Under the pieces are notes generated by a model. That model saw nothing but the letters and a program-made list of their open reading frames with translations, was not told where the DNA came from and did not search any database. Below, one piece after another: positions 8,932 to 17,532 of a DNA stretch of 64,000 nucleotides. The DNA is from Cytobacillus firmus DS1 (GTDB lineage: Bacteria; Bacillota; Bacilli; Bacillales; Cytobacillaceae), in contig NZ_APVL01000009.1 in NCBI RefSeq assembly GCF_000565285.1, positions 1-64,000 of the forward strand, in the 5' to 3' direction. The first letter of the stretch is position 1. Each line of letters opens with the position of its first letter. The position numbers were made by a program, and so were the translations under genes.

Positions 8932-9726
8932 TTAAAGCGAAATTTTTTCAACATCATTTACAGAGAACCCAAGCCACTTTGAAGCAATTTTAGAAAAAAT
9001 GGCCTTGGAGCCAGTTGTACAGAATTTATATTCAGGATTCTCATCCCCAGCTTTAAGAAGGCCATGGTGGTGCAGAATGGTACTTGCTTCCCTTGCTGTT
9101 TCCTCACCTGAGCTGATGACCTTTACATTTTTACCCATTACATTTTTAATAATCGGTTCTAATAAAGGATAATGAGTACATCCAAGAATGAGCGTATCCA
9201 TTCCTTTTCCTTTTAAGGGCTGAAGCGTCTCAGCCACTATTTTTTTGGCAACTGAGCCTTCATACTCCCCGCTCTCTACAAGAGGAACGAATTTTGGACA
9301 TGCAAGACTATGCACGGCAGACCTGCTGTTTATCTGAATCAGCGCATTTTCATATGCCTTGCTTTTGACTGTCCCCTCTGTGCCAATGACACCAATTATA
9401 TGATTTTCCGTCACTTTAATAGCTGTTCTTGCGCCTGGGAAAATGACACCGATAACCGGTATCGGAAGTTCTTTGCGTATTTCCTCCAGAGCGACAGCAG
9501 TAGCTGTATTACAGGCTATAACAAGCATTTTAATGTTTTCATTAAGCAAGTACTCCGTCATTTGCCAGGTAAAGGATTTCACCTCTTCACCAGGACGCGG
9601 GCCGTACGGGCATCGTGCTGTATCTCCGAGGTATACAATGTCTTCATTTGGCAGCTGCCTCATGATTTCTTTTGCGACCGTTAAGCCCCCCACTCCGGAG
9701 TCAATGATTCCTATAGGTTGTTTCAA
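8932..9726 (-). CDS. racE: Glutamate racemase
   Basis: Converts L-glutamate to D-glutamate for peptidoglycan (and, where present, poly-gamma-glutamate). With a TTG start at 9726 the protein has 264 residues beginning [13 protein letters not shown], matching the family. GAGGCGG lies about 7 bases upstream of that TTG. An ATG 30 bases further upstream lacks a ribosome binding site and would lie inside ysmB. The two catalytic cysteines are present in ACNTATA (Cys72) and GCTHYPLL (Cys183). It overlaps or abuts the end of ysmB, as in B. subtilis. Confidence 0.95.
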   Translation of the reverse strand: MKQPIGIIDSGVGGLTVAKEIMRQLPNEDIVYLGDTARCPYGPRPGEEVKSFTWQMTEYLLNENIKMLVIACNTATAVALEEIRKELPIPVIGVIFPGARTAIKVTENHIIGVIGTEGTVKSKAYENALIQINSRSAVHSLACPKFVPLVESGEYEGSVAKKIVAETLQPLKGKGMDTLILGCTHYPLLEPIIKNVMGKNVKVISSGEETAREASTILHHHGLLKAGDENPEYKFCTTGSKAIFSKIASKWLGFSVNDVEKISL

Positions 9727-9736
9727 AAGTACCGCC

Positions 9737-10195
9737 TCATTCTCCGCGCATATCATGGTGTAATTTCATTAGGTTATCTTTTAAGAACAAGACCTCATTA
9801 TGTGAAGAATTTTTAAGAACCTCTTTTAAGTAATCCTGGCGTTTTTTAATAACTTCTTCAATAATCCGCTCACCTTCATCAAGCAGATGGATCCGTACTA
9901 CTCTTCGGTCATTTGGGTCTTTCACTCTTTTCACAAGGCTGTTTTTCTCCATTCGGTCAACAAGATCTGTTGTCGTGCTGCATGCAAGATACATTTTATT
10001 TGAAAGCTCGCCGATAGTCATATCGCCTTCTTCAAACAGCCATTGCAATGCCACAAACTGAGGAGGGGTAATGGTAAAATCACTTAGAATTTCCCTTCCC
10101 TTTTGCTTGATAATGCCGGATATGTATCTTAAGTCTTTTTCAATATCAGCTACAACATCATTTATTTCATTTGTTTTAGGATCTTCCAGCTTCAT
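9737..10195 (-). CDS. ysmB: MarR-family transcriptional regulator YsmB
   Basis: 152-residue winged-helix protein. The DNA-binding domain spans about residues 45-120; the recognition helix lies near [15 protein letters not shown] and the wing at [14 protein letters not shown] charged N-terminal helix and a C-terminal dimerisation helix complete the MarR fold. It sits directly upstream of racE with almost no gap, as in B. subtilis. Its ligand and targets are unknown; regulation of the adjacent cell-wall gene is only a guess from position. Confidence 0.88.
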   Translation of the reverse strand: MKLEDPKTNEINDVVADIEKDLRYISGIIKQKGREILSDFTITPPQFVALQWLFEEGDMTIGELSNKMYLACSTTTDLVDRMEKNSLVKRVKDPNDRRVVRIHLLDEGERIIEEVIKKRQDYLKEVLKNSSHNEVLFLKDNLMKLHHDMRGE

Positions 10196-10321
10196 TCATA
10201 AACACTCCCATTTAAGCTTTTACGATGTTTTCTGCCCTTGTGCATTTATTTTCACCTTTTTCCTAATAAATTTCAAGACAGAAATAAATCCAATAATGAA
10301 ATATTCCCTATATAATGTGAT

Positions 10322-10350
10322 AACCGGCTTCCCAGAAGGATAGCCGGTCT
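10322..10350. other. Hairpin downstream of gerE
   Basis: ACCGGCT and AGCCGGT flank a 14-base loop containing a smaller CC/GG pairing, starting 4 bases past the gerE stop. The tail is not U-rich, so terminator function is uncertain. Confidence 0.4.
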
Positions 10351-10353
10351 AAA

Positions 10354-10578
10354 TTAAAGTTCTAGCTCTCCCATTCGAAGGAGCTCTACAACAGCTTGTG
10401 ATCGCCCCTTTACACCAAGCTTTTGCATGGCATTAGAAATGTGGTTCCGAACCGTTTTTTCACTTATAAACAATTCACCAGCGATTTCCCTTGTTGTTTT
10501 ATCTTGTACTAACAATTCGAATACTTCTCTTTCTCGTTTGGTGAGTAACGGCTTGTGAGTATATTCATTCTCCTTCAA
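10354..10578 (-). CDS. gerE: Spore-specific transcription factor GerE
   Basis: LuxR-type helix-turn-helix protein that acts late in the mother cell, turning sigma-K coat genes on or off. The start is TTG at 10578, preceded by AAGGAGGG, giving 74 residues, the same length as B. subtilis GerE. The upstream open frame is not conserved. Nearly the whole protein is the DNA-binding domain: LTKREREVFELLVQDKTTRE, then ISEKTVRNHISNAMQKLGV as scaffold and recognition helices. It proves the organism is a spore former. Confidence 0.96.
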   Translation of the reverse strand: MKENEYTHKPLLTKREREVFELLVQDKTTREIAGELFISEKTVRNHISNAMQKLGVKGRSQAVVELLRMGELEL

Positions 10579-10725
10579 GTATTGTAACCCTCCTTGCCTT
10601 TCGCCAGCTATGAACCGCGGGATGGGTATATATTTAGTCACCATATCATATGTCAGCAAAACAGCCGAAGTGACTATATTTAGTGAAAGGAGAAAGTTAT
10701 TTTCAGGAAATGTGCCATTGTGCCG

Positions 10726-11190
10726 CTAGGCTCGTACTTTAACCCCGCTTTTCAGCATTTTTTTCATTTTTTCGGTCCAAGGCACACCCTTGCCTGTCAC
10801 CTTTGATATCTGCACCATCGTCCCCCTGCCGGTGAAGCAAACTGAACCGTCTGATTTCCTGCCCATATAATGAAGATCAACAGAAGAATTCCCTATTGAA
10901 GCAGCTTTAACGTATATTTGTATCTCTTCATCAAAGAAAACCTGGCTGATAAAATCGCATTGGAGGTCTGCTACAACTGGTATGGTTTCATTATCATCCT
11001 TTACCCAGTCCTGCATAAAGCCCTTGCTTTTAAAGAATTCTATCCGTGCTTCTTCATAATATGTAAATGGAATGGTATTGTTCAAATGTCCAAACATATC
11101 AGTTTCAGAAAATCTGACTTTTACTGGATGAAAGAAAATGAATTCTTCTTCCCATTTTTTAAAATCATCTATATAGCCCAATTTTTTCAT
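10726..11190 (-). CDS. ysmA: Acyl-CoA thioesterase, hot-dog fold (YsmA)
   Basis: A start at 11190, behind GGGAGG, gives 154 residues beginning MKKLGYIDDFKKWEEEF. The hot-dog fold of the 4-hydroxybenzoyl-CoA thioesterase family is recognisable from VRFSETDMFGHLNNTIPFTYYEEARIEFF, where the Asp of ETDMFGH is the usual catalytic residue. The substrate is not known; acyl-CoA hydrolysis is the family activity. A TGAATG-AG-CATTCA palindrome lies between its -10 element and the ribosome binding site, suggesting control by a TetR-type repressor. Confidence 0.85.
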   Translation of the reverse strand: MKKLGYIDDFKKWEEEFIFFHPVKVRFSETDMFGHLNNTIPFTYYEEARIEFFKSKGFMQDWVKDDNETIPVVADLQCDFISQVFFDEEIQIYVKAASIGNSSVDLHYMGRKSDGSVCFTGRGTMVQISKVTGKGVPWTEKMKKMLKSGVKVRA

Positions 11191-11212
11191 GCTGGTTCCT
11201 CCCAATTTTTTA

Positions 11213-11226
11213 TGAATGAGCATTCA
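11213..11226. promoter_or_regulatory. Palindromic operator candidate upstream of ysmA
   Basis: TGAATG-AG-CATTCA, a perfect 6-2-6 inverted repeat 14 bases downstream of a TATAAT box (minus strand, 11241-11246) and 22 bases before the ysmA start. Its arms resemble half-sites of the Bacillus FadR operator, but the spacing is 4 bases shorter, so the regulator is unknown. Confidence 0.5.
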
Positions 11227-11330
11227 CTCTGTTATATTTCATTATAGTGTTTTTTGAATTATTTGAAAACCTATCACCATATGTTAAATAAAAGATTATG
11301 CCTCTAATCTAATTATGAAAATTAACCCAG

Positions 11331-11530
11331 CCCGTTGATTTCCGTTGCAGGCACTCAGCGAACCCACAGGGCTGCCGGGAGCCTCCTCACCGCTCCGCGT
11401 CTGCGGGGTCTCCCTTGGTACGCTACTCCCGTAGGACGTTGAATAAGCTTCCTTGAATCCACACCGCACGAAGAAAATGCGGATGCATTTTCGAAGATCT
11501 CGCACCTTCCACTCCAATCAACTCAGTGGT
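11331..11530. repeat. Family C dispersed repeat, long copy
   Basis: GC-rich intergenic element between ysmA and sdhB. On the minus strand it starts with CACTGAGTTGATTGGAGTGG, contains the CGGGAGTAGC and GACCCCGC core, and ends with CGGAAATCAACGGGC. About 60 bases centred on ATGCGGATGCATTTTCG sit between core and end and have no counterpart in the copy at the window edge. The 73-codon frame through it is repeat sequence, not a gene. Confidence 0.8.
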
Positions 11531-11576
11531 TAAATACTAATTGCTGTTTAAAAAAACAAATTGTACGAATATAGAC

Positions 11577-11609
11577 TAAAAACCCCTCTCCAAAAGGAAA
11601 GGGGTTTTA
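11577..11609 (-). terminator. Terminator of sdhCAB
   Basis: AAAACCCCTTTCC and GGAGAGGGGTTTT pair on the minus strand (one G-U) with a T-rich tail, directly after the sdhB stop. Confidence 0.9.
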
Positions 11610-11615
11610 TCATGT

Positions 11616-12383
11616 TTAGATCTGGTCGCTTCCGAAGAAGTTTTTGAAAGATTGGAATGTTGTATCACGGTTTAGTGCCGCAATGGATGTTGTTAAAGGA
11701 ATGCCTTTCGGGCAGGATTGTACACAGTTTTGAGAGTTACCGCAATTGGCAAGTCCGCCATCACCCATGATTTGCTCCAGACGTTCAGCTTTATTCATTT
11801 CACCAGTTGGGTGAGCATTGAACAAGCGAACCTGTGATAAAGGAGCCGGTCCGATAAAGTCAGATTTGCTGTTAACATTCGGACATGCTTCCAGGCAAAC
11901 ACCGCATGTCATGCATTTTGAAAGCTCATATGCCCATTGGCGCTTTCTCTCAGGCATACGCGGTCCCGGTCCCAAATCATACGTGCCATCGATCGGAATC
12001 CATGCTTTAACCTTTTTCAGAGAATCAAACATACGGCTTCTATCGACCTGCAGGTCACGGACTACAGGGAACGTGCGCATCGGCTCAAGACGGATCGGCT
12101 GTTCCAGCTGATCTACAAGTGCCGTACATGACTGGCGGGGCTTTCCATTAATAATCATTGAACAAGCACCGCAGACTTCTTCAAGGCAGTTCATATCCCA
12201 TGCGATTGGGGTAGTATCTTCACCCTTCACGTTAACCGGATTGCGGCGAATCTCCATAAGGGCTGAAATAACATTCATATTCGGACGGTAATCAATTTCA
12301 AATTCTTCCTGATAAGGGGCTGAATCAGGAGTATCCTGGCGGCTGATTACAAAACGTACTGTTTTAGTTTTTGTTTCTTGCAT
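11616..12383 (-). CDS. sdhB: Succinate dehydrogenase iron-sulfur subunit
   Basis: Electron-transfer subunit of complex II, carrying electrons from the FAD of SdhA to menaquinone in the membrane. The 255 residues show the N-terminal ferredoxin domain with its [2Fe-2S] cysteines (CLEEVCGACSM and the later QSC) and the C-terminal domain with CMTCGVCLEACP and CGNSQNCVQSCPKG for the [4Fe-4S] and [3Fe-4S] centres. It follows sdhA after a 3-base gap, with its ribosome binding site overlapping the sdhA stop region. Confidence 0.96.
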   Translation of the reverse strand: MQETKTKTVRFVISRQDTPDSAPYQEEFEIDYRPNMNVISALMEIRRNPVNVKGEDTTPIAWDMNCLEEVCGACSMIINGKPRQSCTALVDQLEQPIRLEPMRTFPVVRDLQVDRSRMFDSLKKVKAWIPIDGTYDLGPGPRMPERKRQWAYELSKCMTCGVCLEACPNVNSKSDFIGPAPLSQVRLFNAHPTGEMNKAERLEQIMGDGGLANCGNSQNCVQSCPKGIPLTTSIAALNRDTTFQSFKNFFGSDQI

Positions 12384-12386
12384 GAT

Positions 12387-14147
12387 TTAGTTCTCCCCTT
12401 TCTTTTTGGAATAGTCACGCTTACGCGGTGGAATTAAGCTTACATCAATGTCTTCGTAATGGAATGCAGGAGCGGAATTTGCATCAACAAACTTCGCCAT
12501 TGTTGTTTTCATGAATTCCTCATCATTACGTTCAGGGAAGTCCGGCTTATAGTGTGCACCGCGGCTTTCATTACGGTTATAGGCACCAATTGTAATAACA
12601 CGTGCCAATTGAAGCATATTTTGCAGCTGGCGCGTAAAGCTTGCCCCCTGATTGCTCCACTTCGCAGTATCATTAATATTAATGTTTTTATAGCGCTCCA
12701 TAAGTTCAACAATTTTTTCATCTGTTTTCAACAGCCTGTCATTATGGCGGACAACCGTTACATTGTCTGTCATCCACTCTCCAAGCTCTTTATGAAGGAC
12801 ATATGCATTCTCTGTGCCATCAAGAGACATGATATTATTCCATTTTTCTTCTTCCTGTTTTACATGGCGGTCAAATAATGATGATGGCAGATCTTCAGCA
12901 CTCTTATCTAATCCGCTGATATACTTGACAGCATTCGGGCCTGCTACCATACCGCCATAAATAGCTGATAGAAGTGAGTTGGCGCCAAGACGGTTGGCTC
13001 CATGCTGTGAATAATCACATTCACCCGCTGCAAACAAGCCAGGAATATTTGTCATCTGATCATAGTCAACCCATAATCCGCCCATTGAATAGTGGACAGC
13101 AGGGAAGATTTTCATTGGCACTTTACGAGGGTCTTCACCCTGGAATTTCTCATAGATTTCAATGATTCCGCCAAGCTTAATATCGAGCTCTTTAGGATCT
13201 TTATGGGAAAGATCAAGATATACCATATTCTCCCCATTAATGCCAAGCTTCTGGTTAACACATACGTCAAAAATTTCACGCGTTGCGATATCACGAGGCA
13301 CCAGGTTTCCGTAAGCAGGATATTTTTCCTCAAGGAAGTACCATGGTTTGCCATCTTTATATGTCCATACTCGTCCGCCTTCACCGCGTGCAGATTCACT
13401 CATTAGGCGAAGCTTATCATCTCCAGGGATAGCGGTTGGATGAATCTGAATAAATTCCCCATTTGCGTAATAAGCACCCTGCTGATAAACGATTGAAGCC
13501 GCTGAGCCTGTGTTTATGACAGAGTTAGTGGATTTTCCGAAAATAATTCCCGGTCCGCCGGATGCCATAATAACTGCATCTGCAGCAAAAGACTTAATTT
13601 CCATAGAAGTCAGGTTCTGGGCAACGACACCCTTACAAGCTCCGTCATCATCGATGACAACCCCAAGAAATTCCCAGCCCTCATACTTTGTCACTAATCC
13701 TGCCACTTCATGGCGGCGGACCTGCTCGTCCATTGCATAAAGCAGCTGCTGCCCAGTTGTAGCACCGGCAAAAGCAGTACGGTGATGCTGTGTTCCACCG
13801 AAGCGGCGGAAGTCCAGCAGACCTTCAGGTGTACGGTTAAACATAACACCCATACGGTCAAATAAATGAATGATGCCAGGTGCAGCCTCTGCCATTGCTT
13901 TTACAGGCGGCTGGTTTGCCAGGAAGTCACCGCCATAAATTGTATCGTCAAAATGAATCCAAGGAGAATCGCCTTCCCCTTTTGTATTTACCGCTCCGTT
14001 GATGCCGCCCTGGGCACAAACAGAGTGAGAACGTTTAACCGGTACCAGAGAAAATAATTCAACCGGAGTCCCAGATTCTGCTACTTTAATTGTCGCCATC
14101 AAACCGGCTAGTCCGCCGCCGACAACTATAACTTTTCCTTTACCCAT
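12387..14147 (-). CDS. sdhA: Succinate dehydrogenase flavoprotein subunit
   Basis: Catalytic subunit oxidising succinate to fumarate, peripheral on the cytoplasmic membrane face. The 586 residues begin with the Rossmann motif VVGGGLAGLMA; His41 in the HSVCAQGGINGAVNTKG motif is the covalent FAD attachment site of the family. Active-site features visible include HPTAIPG, SESARGEGG and the C-terminal NRNESRGAHYKPDFPERN. The ribosome binding site AAGGGAG precedes the ATG. A family A-like repeat sits between it and sdhC, inside the operon. Confidence 0.97.
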   Translation of the reverse strand: MGKGKVIVVGGGLAGLMATIKVAESGTPVELFSLVPVKRSHSVCAQGGINGAVNTKGEGDSPWIHFDDTIYGGDFLANQPPVKAMAEAAPGIIHLFDRMGVMFNRTPEGLLDFRRFGGTQHHRTAFAGATTGQQLLYAMDEQVRRHEVAGLVTKYEGWEFLGVVIDDDGACKGVVAQNLTSMEIKSFAADAVIMASGGPGIIFGKSTNSVINTGSAASIVYQQGAYYANGEFIQIHPTAIPGDDKLRLMSESARGEGGRVWTYKDGKPWYFLEEKYPAYGNLVPRDIATREIFDVCVNQKLGINGENMVYLDLSHKDPKELDIKLGGIIEIYEKFQGEDPRKVPMKIFPAVHYSMGGLWVDYDQMTNIPGLFAAGECDYSQHGANRLGANSLLSAIYGGMVAGPNAVKYISGLDKSAEDLPSSLFDRHVKQEEEKWNNIMSLDGTENAYVLHKELGEWMTDNVTVVRHNDRLLKTDEKIVELMERYKNININDTAKWSNQGASFTRQLQNMLQLARVITIGAYNRNESRGAHYKPDFPERNDEEFMKTTMAKFVDANSAPAFHYEDIDVSLIPPRKRDYSKKKGEN

Positions 14148-14169
14148 CGTGACTCACTCCCTTAATACT

Positions 14170-14300
14170 TGTAAGAAAAGCGCCAGCACCCGCTTAACGG
14201 CCCCCTTGTGGCTTCCGAAGGCGTTAACTCTGCCAAAAGTGCTGCATTTTGCCTTGCGCTTTCAATGATGCGGAGCCGGGCAGCTGCCCAATTCCCTTTT
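14170..14300. repeat. Diverged family A repeat between sdhC and sdhA
   Basis: GAAAAGCGCCAGC and GCCTTGCGCTTTC form inverted ends at about 14175-14262, and a further GC-rich stretch (GCCGGGCAGCTGCCC) follows. It fills most of the 186-base gap between two genes of the same operon. Confidence 0.55.
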
Positions 14301-14333
14301 TATCCGATCAAGTCTAATAATCTCTCATGTCTA

Positions 14334-14942
14334 TTAAATAAATGCTGTCAGAGCACGTACGCCAACAATAGATAGTGCAATGAAAATTCCGATTGTTACG
14401 TAAGTGGAAATAACCTGTGAACGAGGAGATACTGTAAGTCCCCAGCTGACAAGGAATGACCAAAGCCCATTAGCAAAGTGGAAAATTGCAGAAATAACTC
14501 CAATAATATAGAACCAGAACATAAATGGATTAGACAGGATATTTTCCATCATCTGAAAGTTAACTTCTGCTCCAAAGGCAGCCTGCACACGTGTTTCCCA
14601 AACATGCCATGCAACAAAAACCAGCGTAATGACACCGGAAACGCGCTGAAGCATGAACATCCAGTTACGGAAATATCCGTATCTGCTTGTGTTATTTTTC
14701 GCAGTAAAAGCAATATAAAGGCCATAGATTGCGTGGAACAGCAAAGGTAAATAGATTACAAACGTTTCAAGGAATATTCTAAATGGAAGACTTTCCATAA
14801 AATGCGCTGCATTATTAAAAGATTCCTCTCCCCCTGTTGCAAAATGGTTCACTACAAGGTGCTGCACCAAAAACAATCCAACTGGTATTACTCCAAGTAA
14901 TGAATGCAATCTGCGATTAAAAAACTCACGATTACCTGCCAT
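14334..14942 (-). CDS. sdhC: Succinate dehydrogenase cytochrome b558 subunit
   Basis: Membrane anchor of complex II, 202 residues with five predicted transmembrane helices, the single-subunit dihaem type found in Bacillus. Histidines suited to haem ligation occur at HLVVNHF, LFHAIYG, WHVWETR and IFHFANG. The start MAGNREFFNRRLHSLLGVIPVG is typical, with GGGGGGG upstream. It is first in sdhCAB, and a good promoter lies 100 bases upstream. Confidence 0.95.
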   Translation of the reverse strand: MAGNREFFNRRLHSLLGVIPVGLFLVQHLVVNHFATGGEESFNNAAHFMESLPFRIFLETFVIYLPLLFHAIYGLYIAFTAKNNTSRYGYFRNWMFMLQRVSGVITLVFVAWHVWETRVQAAFGAEVNFQMMENILSNPFMFWFYIIGVISAIFHFANGLWSFLVSWGLTVSPRSQVISTYVTIGIFIALSIVGVRALTAFI

Positions 14943-15043
14943 AAACTTTCCCCCCCTGATTTTAAAAAAAACGATGCTGAGCCCCCGCTCAGGACATCAT
15001 CTCGAAAATGTTATTCATTTTCTTACAATTATGTGACATGTCC

Positions 15044-15072
15044 ATTTTACTCCCAAGATAAAAGAGCGTCAA
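15044..15072 (-). promoter_or_regulatory. Probable sigma-A promoter of sdhCAB
   Basis: TTGACG and TAAAAT separated by 17 bases on the minus strand, about 100 bases before sdhC. The 350-base divergent gap to yslB holds this and the yslB promoter and no other gene that I can see. Confidence 0.75.
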
Positions 15073-15239
15073 GAAAACGGATACATAAATTGTTCCATAT
15101 TAATAAAATTTTTTAAAAATACTAACAGCTAAAAAACATATAAGTTTCTGAGGTCCAATCTGACCTAAATGCAGCTCTCCGGTATACTGAAATAGTAATT
15201 ATTTCTATGCAAATCGTTCTATTTTTTCCCGAATTGATG

Positions 15240-15267
15240 TTAACTCCCCAAGCATATTGTATATAAT
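15240..15267 (+). promoter_or_regulatory. Possible promoter of yslB
   Basis: TTAACT and TATAAT separated by 16 bases, followed 26 bases later by the yslB start. The -10 box is perfect and the -35 box is weak. Confidence 0.5.
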
Positions 15268-15292
15268 AGAATCATAGAAAGAGGGGAGATTA

Positions 15293-15745
15293 TTGAGCGA
15301 ATTAGCATCTGCGAAATCCACTAATGAAGATCACATACAGTCAGTACCGGTATTTGGCTATGAACTAATCCGGGAAGTGCTTTTGCCTGACCTTTTAGGA
15401 AATGAAGCACCGGAAATTTTATATTGGGCCGGCAAAAGGCTTGCACGCATGTATCCTCTGGAAACAGCCGAACAGATTGCCGAGTTTTTTACAAATGCCG
15501 GCTGGGGCAGCCTTTCGATCGCAAACGAATCTAAACATGAACTTGAAATGATATTATCAAGCCCGCTGATTGCCGGCCGCTTGCAAAAAAACAATAACTG
15601 CACATTTCAGCTCGAGGCTGGTTTCATAGCACAGCAGTTTGAATTTCAAAAAGAAGTTATTTGTGAGGCATTCGAACATCCCCGCAAGAAAACCGGCAAA
15701 ATCCTTATTACGGTAAAGTGGGATAAAAAGGATCCTGCTGATTAA
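15293..15745 (+). CDS. yslB: YslB family protein (DUF2507)
   Basis: 150-residue cytoplasmic protein with a TTG start preceded by GAGGGGAG. It belongs to the YslB/DUF2507 family, whose structure resembles the 4-vinyl reductase (V4R) and Bet3-like alpha/beta fold with a possible hydrophobic pocket. Its function is not established. Position is as in B. subtilis: divergent from sdhCAB and convergent with lysC. Confidence 0.85.
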   Translation: MSELASAKSTNEDHIQSVPVFGYELIREVLLPDLLGNEAPEILYWAGKRLARMYPLETAEQIAEFFTNAGWGSLSIANESKHELEMILSSPLIAGRLQKNNNCTFQLEAGFIAQQFEFQKEVICEAFEHPRKKTGKILITVKWDKKDPAD

Positions 15746-15761
15746 CATCTGATATGTACAA

Positions 15762-15794
15762 ACAATAAGCTATCATTTTCTGATAGCTTATTGT
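15762..15794. terminator. Bidirectional terminator between yslB and lysC
   Basis: ACAATAAGCTATCA and its exact complement flank a 5-base loop between two convergent genes. Tails are moderately T-rich on the plus strand. Confidence 0.75.
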
Positions 15795-15802
15795 CTTTGG
15801 AA

Positions 15803-16297
15803 TTATGCCTTAACTGCAGAAACAGACAGCTTAAATGCCTCATGTAAAGCATCAACCGCATCAATCATTTTACTGTTTTCCACTACCGCCGATACTTTAA
15901 TTTCTGAAGTGCTTACCATTTTCACCTGAATTTCATTCGCTGAAAGCACTTCGAACATTTCTGCAGCAACACCCGGATTGGAAATCATGCCAGAGCCGAC
16001 AATCGAAACCTTGGCAAGTCCGGATTCCCACTCAATGCGGTCATAATTTAATTGTTCTCTATGCTTTTCCAGAACTTTTACTGTATCCGTCAGATCTTCA
16101 TTCTTGATTGAGAACGACAGGTTAGTTGTCTTGGCTTCTGTCATGCTCTGGATAATGATATCAACATTAATATGATTTTTGGCAAGCGCCGAGAAAATAG
16201 TAGACAGCCCAGTCAGTGAATTAGGAAGACCAATAATCGTTACCCTTGTAATGTCATCCTCAAAAGCCACACCGCGCACGACTAAATTTTGTTCCAT
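15803..16297 (-). CDS. lysC: Aspartokinase II beta subunit from an internal start
   Basis: An in-frame ATG at 16297 is preceded by GAGGAGG with an 8-base gap, an almost ideal ribosome binding site within coding sequence. It would give a 164-residue protein beginning [18 protein letters not shown] and containing only the two ACT domains. B. subtilis aspartokinase II is known to be an alpha2-beta2 enzyme whose beta chain comes from such an internal start. Here it is inferred from that precedent and the visible signal. Confidence 0.8.
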   Translation of the reverse strand: MEQNLVVRGVAFEDDITRVTIIGLPNSLTGLSTIFSALAKNHINVDIIIQSMTEAKTTNLSFSIKNEDLTDTVKVLEKHREQLNYDRIEWESGLAKVSIVGSGMISNPGVAAEMFEVLSANEIQVKMVSTSEIKVSAVVENSKMIDAVDALHEAFKLSVSAVKA

Positions 16298-17032
16298 TTT
16301 TACTTCCTCCTCAATGATTGTTCCGGCTTCCTTCTCAAGGCTTGAACGCACTTCAAGCGGAAGTCCGTAGTTTTTAGCAAATTCAACTGCTCGTGGATGG
16401 AGCACACCAGCCCCCAAATTGGCCAGCTCAAGCATTTCATCATAGGACACAGAATGCAACTTTCTGGCATTCTTTATAAAGCGGGGGTCCGTTGTAAACA
16501 CACCGGTAACATCAGTATATATATCACATTTATCTGCTTTAAGTGCTGCAGCCAGTGCAACAGCAGTTGTATCAGATCCGCCGCGGCCAAGTGTGGTGAT
16601 GGAACCATCTTCTGTCATTCCCTGGAAACCTGCTACAATCACAATTCTCCCCTGGTTTAATTCCCCTTGAATGGTACCTGGATCAATATTCACTATCCTC
16701 GCATTGCCATGGACTGCTTCTGTCTTAATACCAGCCTGCCACCCTGTAAAAGAAACAGCGGGATGCCCCTTTGCATTTAATGCCATTGCTAATAAAGAGA
16801 TGGTCACCTGTTCACCGGTTGTAAGCAGCATGTCCATTTCCCTTTTATCCGGGGAGGGGGAAATCTCCCTCGCCATTCCAACCAGCTGATCAGTCGTTTT
16901 GCCCATTGCTGAAACAACCACAACAACATCATTTCCCCGGTTTTTTTCTTCAATTACCCTATTGGCGACATTTTGAATTCTGTCTACAGACCCCACGGAG
17001 GTGCCTCCGAATTTCTGCACAATGATTCCCAC
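15803..17032 (-). CDS. lysC: Aspartokinase II (lysine-sensitive), alpha subunit
   Basis: Phosphorylates aspartate, the first step toward diaminopimelate, lysine and threonine. The 409 residues start with GTG (AAGGG upstream) and show [33 protein letters not shown] and two C-terminal ACT domains (about 265-335 and 345-405) for lysine inhibition. A strong in-frame start at 16297 lies inside the gene, so the locus should also make the beta subunit. Expression is controlled by the lysine riboswitch upstream. Confidence 0.96.
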   Translation of the reverse strand: MGIIVQKFGGTSVGSVDRIQNVANRVIEEKNRGNDVVVVVSAMGKTTDQLVGMAREISPSPDKREMDMLLTTGEQVTISLLAMALNAKGHPAVSFTGWQAGIKTEAVHGNARIVNIDPGTIQGELNQGRIVIVAGFQGMTEDGSITTLGRGGSDTTAVALAAALKADKCDIYTDVTGVFTTDPRFIKNARKLHSVSYDEMLELANLGAGVLHPRAVEFAKNYGLPLEVRSSLEKEAGTIIEEEVKMEQNLVVRGVAFEDDITRVTIIGLPNSLTGLSTIFSALAKNHINVDIIIQSMTEAKTTNLSFSIKNEDLTDTVKVLEKHREQLNYDRIEWESGLAKVSIVGSGMISNPGVAAEMFEVLSANEIQVKMVSTSEIKVSAVVENSKMIDAVDALHEAFKLSVSAVKA

Positions 17033-17156
17033 AGCTTTCCCTTCTTTCTAAAGAACTCGTAATTTTATGATTTGCCGTCCTATGTAAGCGAAGCATGACA
17101 GTTCACTCTGCTGTATTTGACTTTGGCCTTACATCTAAAATACCCCTTTTGGGCAA

Positions 17157-17193
17157 TAAAAAAAGCAATGGAATAGTTTACTATCCCATTGCT
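17157..17193 (-). terminator. Riboswitch expression-platform terminator of lysC
   Basis: AGCAATGGGATAGT and ACTATTCCATTGCT pair on the minus strand (one G-U), followed by a run of T. It lies between the lysine aptamer and lysC and would be formed when lysine is bound. Confidence 0.88.
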
Positions 17194-17199
17194 GTGCAG

Positions 17200-17415
17200 C
17201 CATAATGTATAAGTGAGCAAACACAGTGAGATAGCCCTCCAGGACGGCAATGTCCTGACAATTCTGCATTTATTCAATGCAGAACCAGCAGAAAAAATGA
17301 TGAGATTTTCTCCACTTCGGCGAACATACCCTTTCAAAGCTTTTCATGGAAGCTCATTCTTCTCCAAGCTTTTACTGATGAAGTTCGCACCTCTACCTTC
17401 ACTTAACGATTAAGT
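17200..17415 (-). promoter_or_regulatory. Lysine riboswitch (L box) of lysC
   Basis: On the minus strand the leader carries the L-box signature in order: GAGGTAGAGGTGCGAAC, AGTA, GGAGAAGAATGAG, GCCGAAG, TCTGCTGG and the distal TTGCCGTCCTGGAGGGC arm. The gap between lysC and uvrC is 500 bases and this aptamer plus terminator explains most of it. An 85-codon frame on this strand is riboswitch sequence. Confidence 0.93.
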
Positions 17416-17465
17416 CCAATAGTTCCGTTACCTTGTTTAAACTATATGGACATGCGCTTTATCGC

Positions 17466-17494
17466 TATAAAGTGATATTGATATAAAGTTTCAA
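17466..17494 (-). promoter_or_regulatory. Possible promoter of lysC leader
   Basis: TTGAAA and TTTATA separated by 17 bases, about 50 bases upstream of the aptamer. The -10 element is weak. Confidence 0.4.
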
Positions 17495-17532
17495 TTAGTA
17501 TAACATGTCTGAATTTTTCTGTCTATATCCAT

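Noticed and set aside
10579..10659. Longer GerE starting at ATG 10659
   Set aside because: The TTG at 10578 has AAGGAGGG upstream and gives exactly the conserved 74-residue protein.
11296..11517. 73-codon gene on the minus strand
   Set aside because: The frame runs entirely through the family C repeat, has arginine/proline-rich repeat-derived sequence and no ribosome binding site.
15071..15084. cre site overlapping the sdhC promoter
   Set aside because: TGTATCCGTTTTCT deviates from the CcpA consensus at two conserved positions; too weak to list.
17080..17337. 85-codon gene on the minus strand upstream of lysC
   Set aside because: It coincides with the lysine riboswitch and its terminator.
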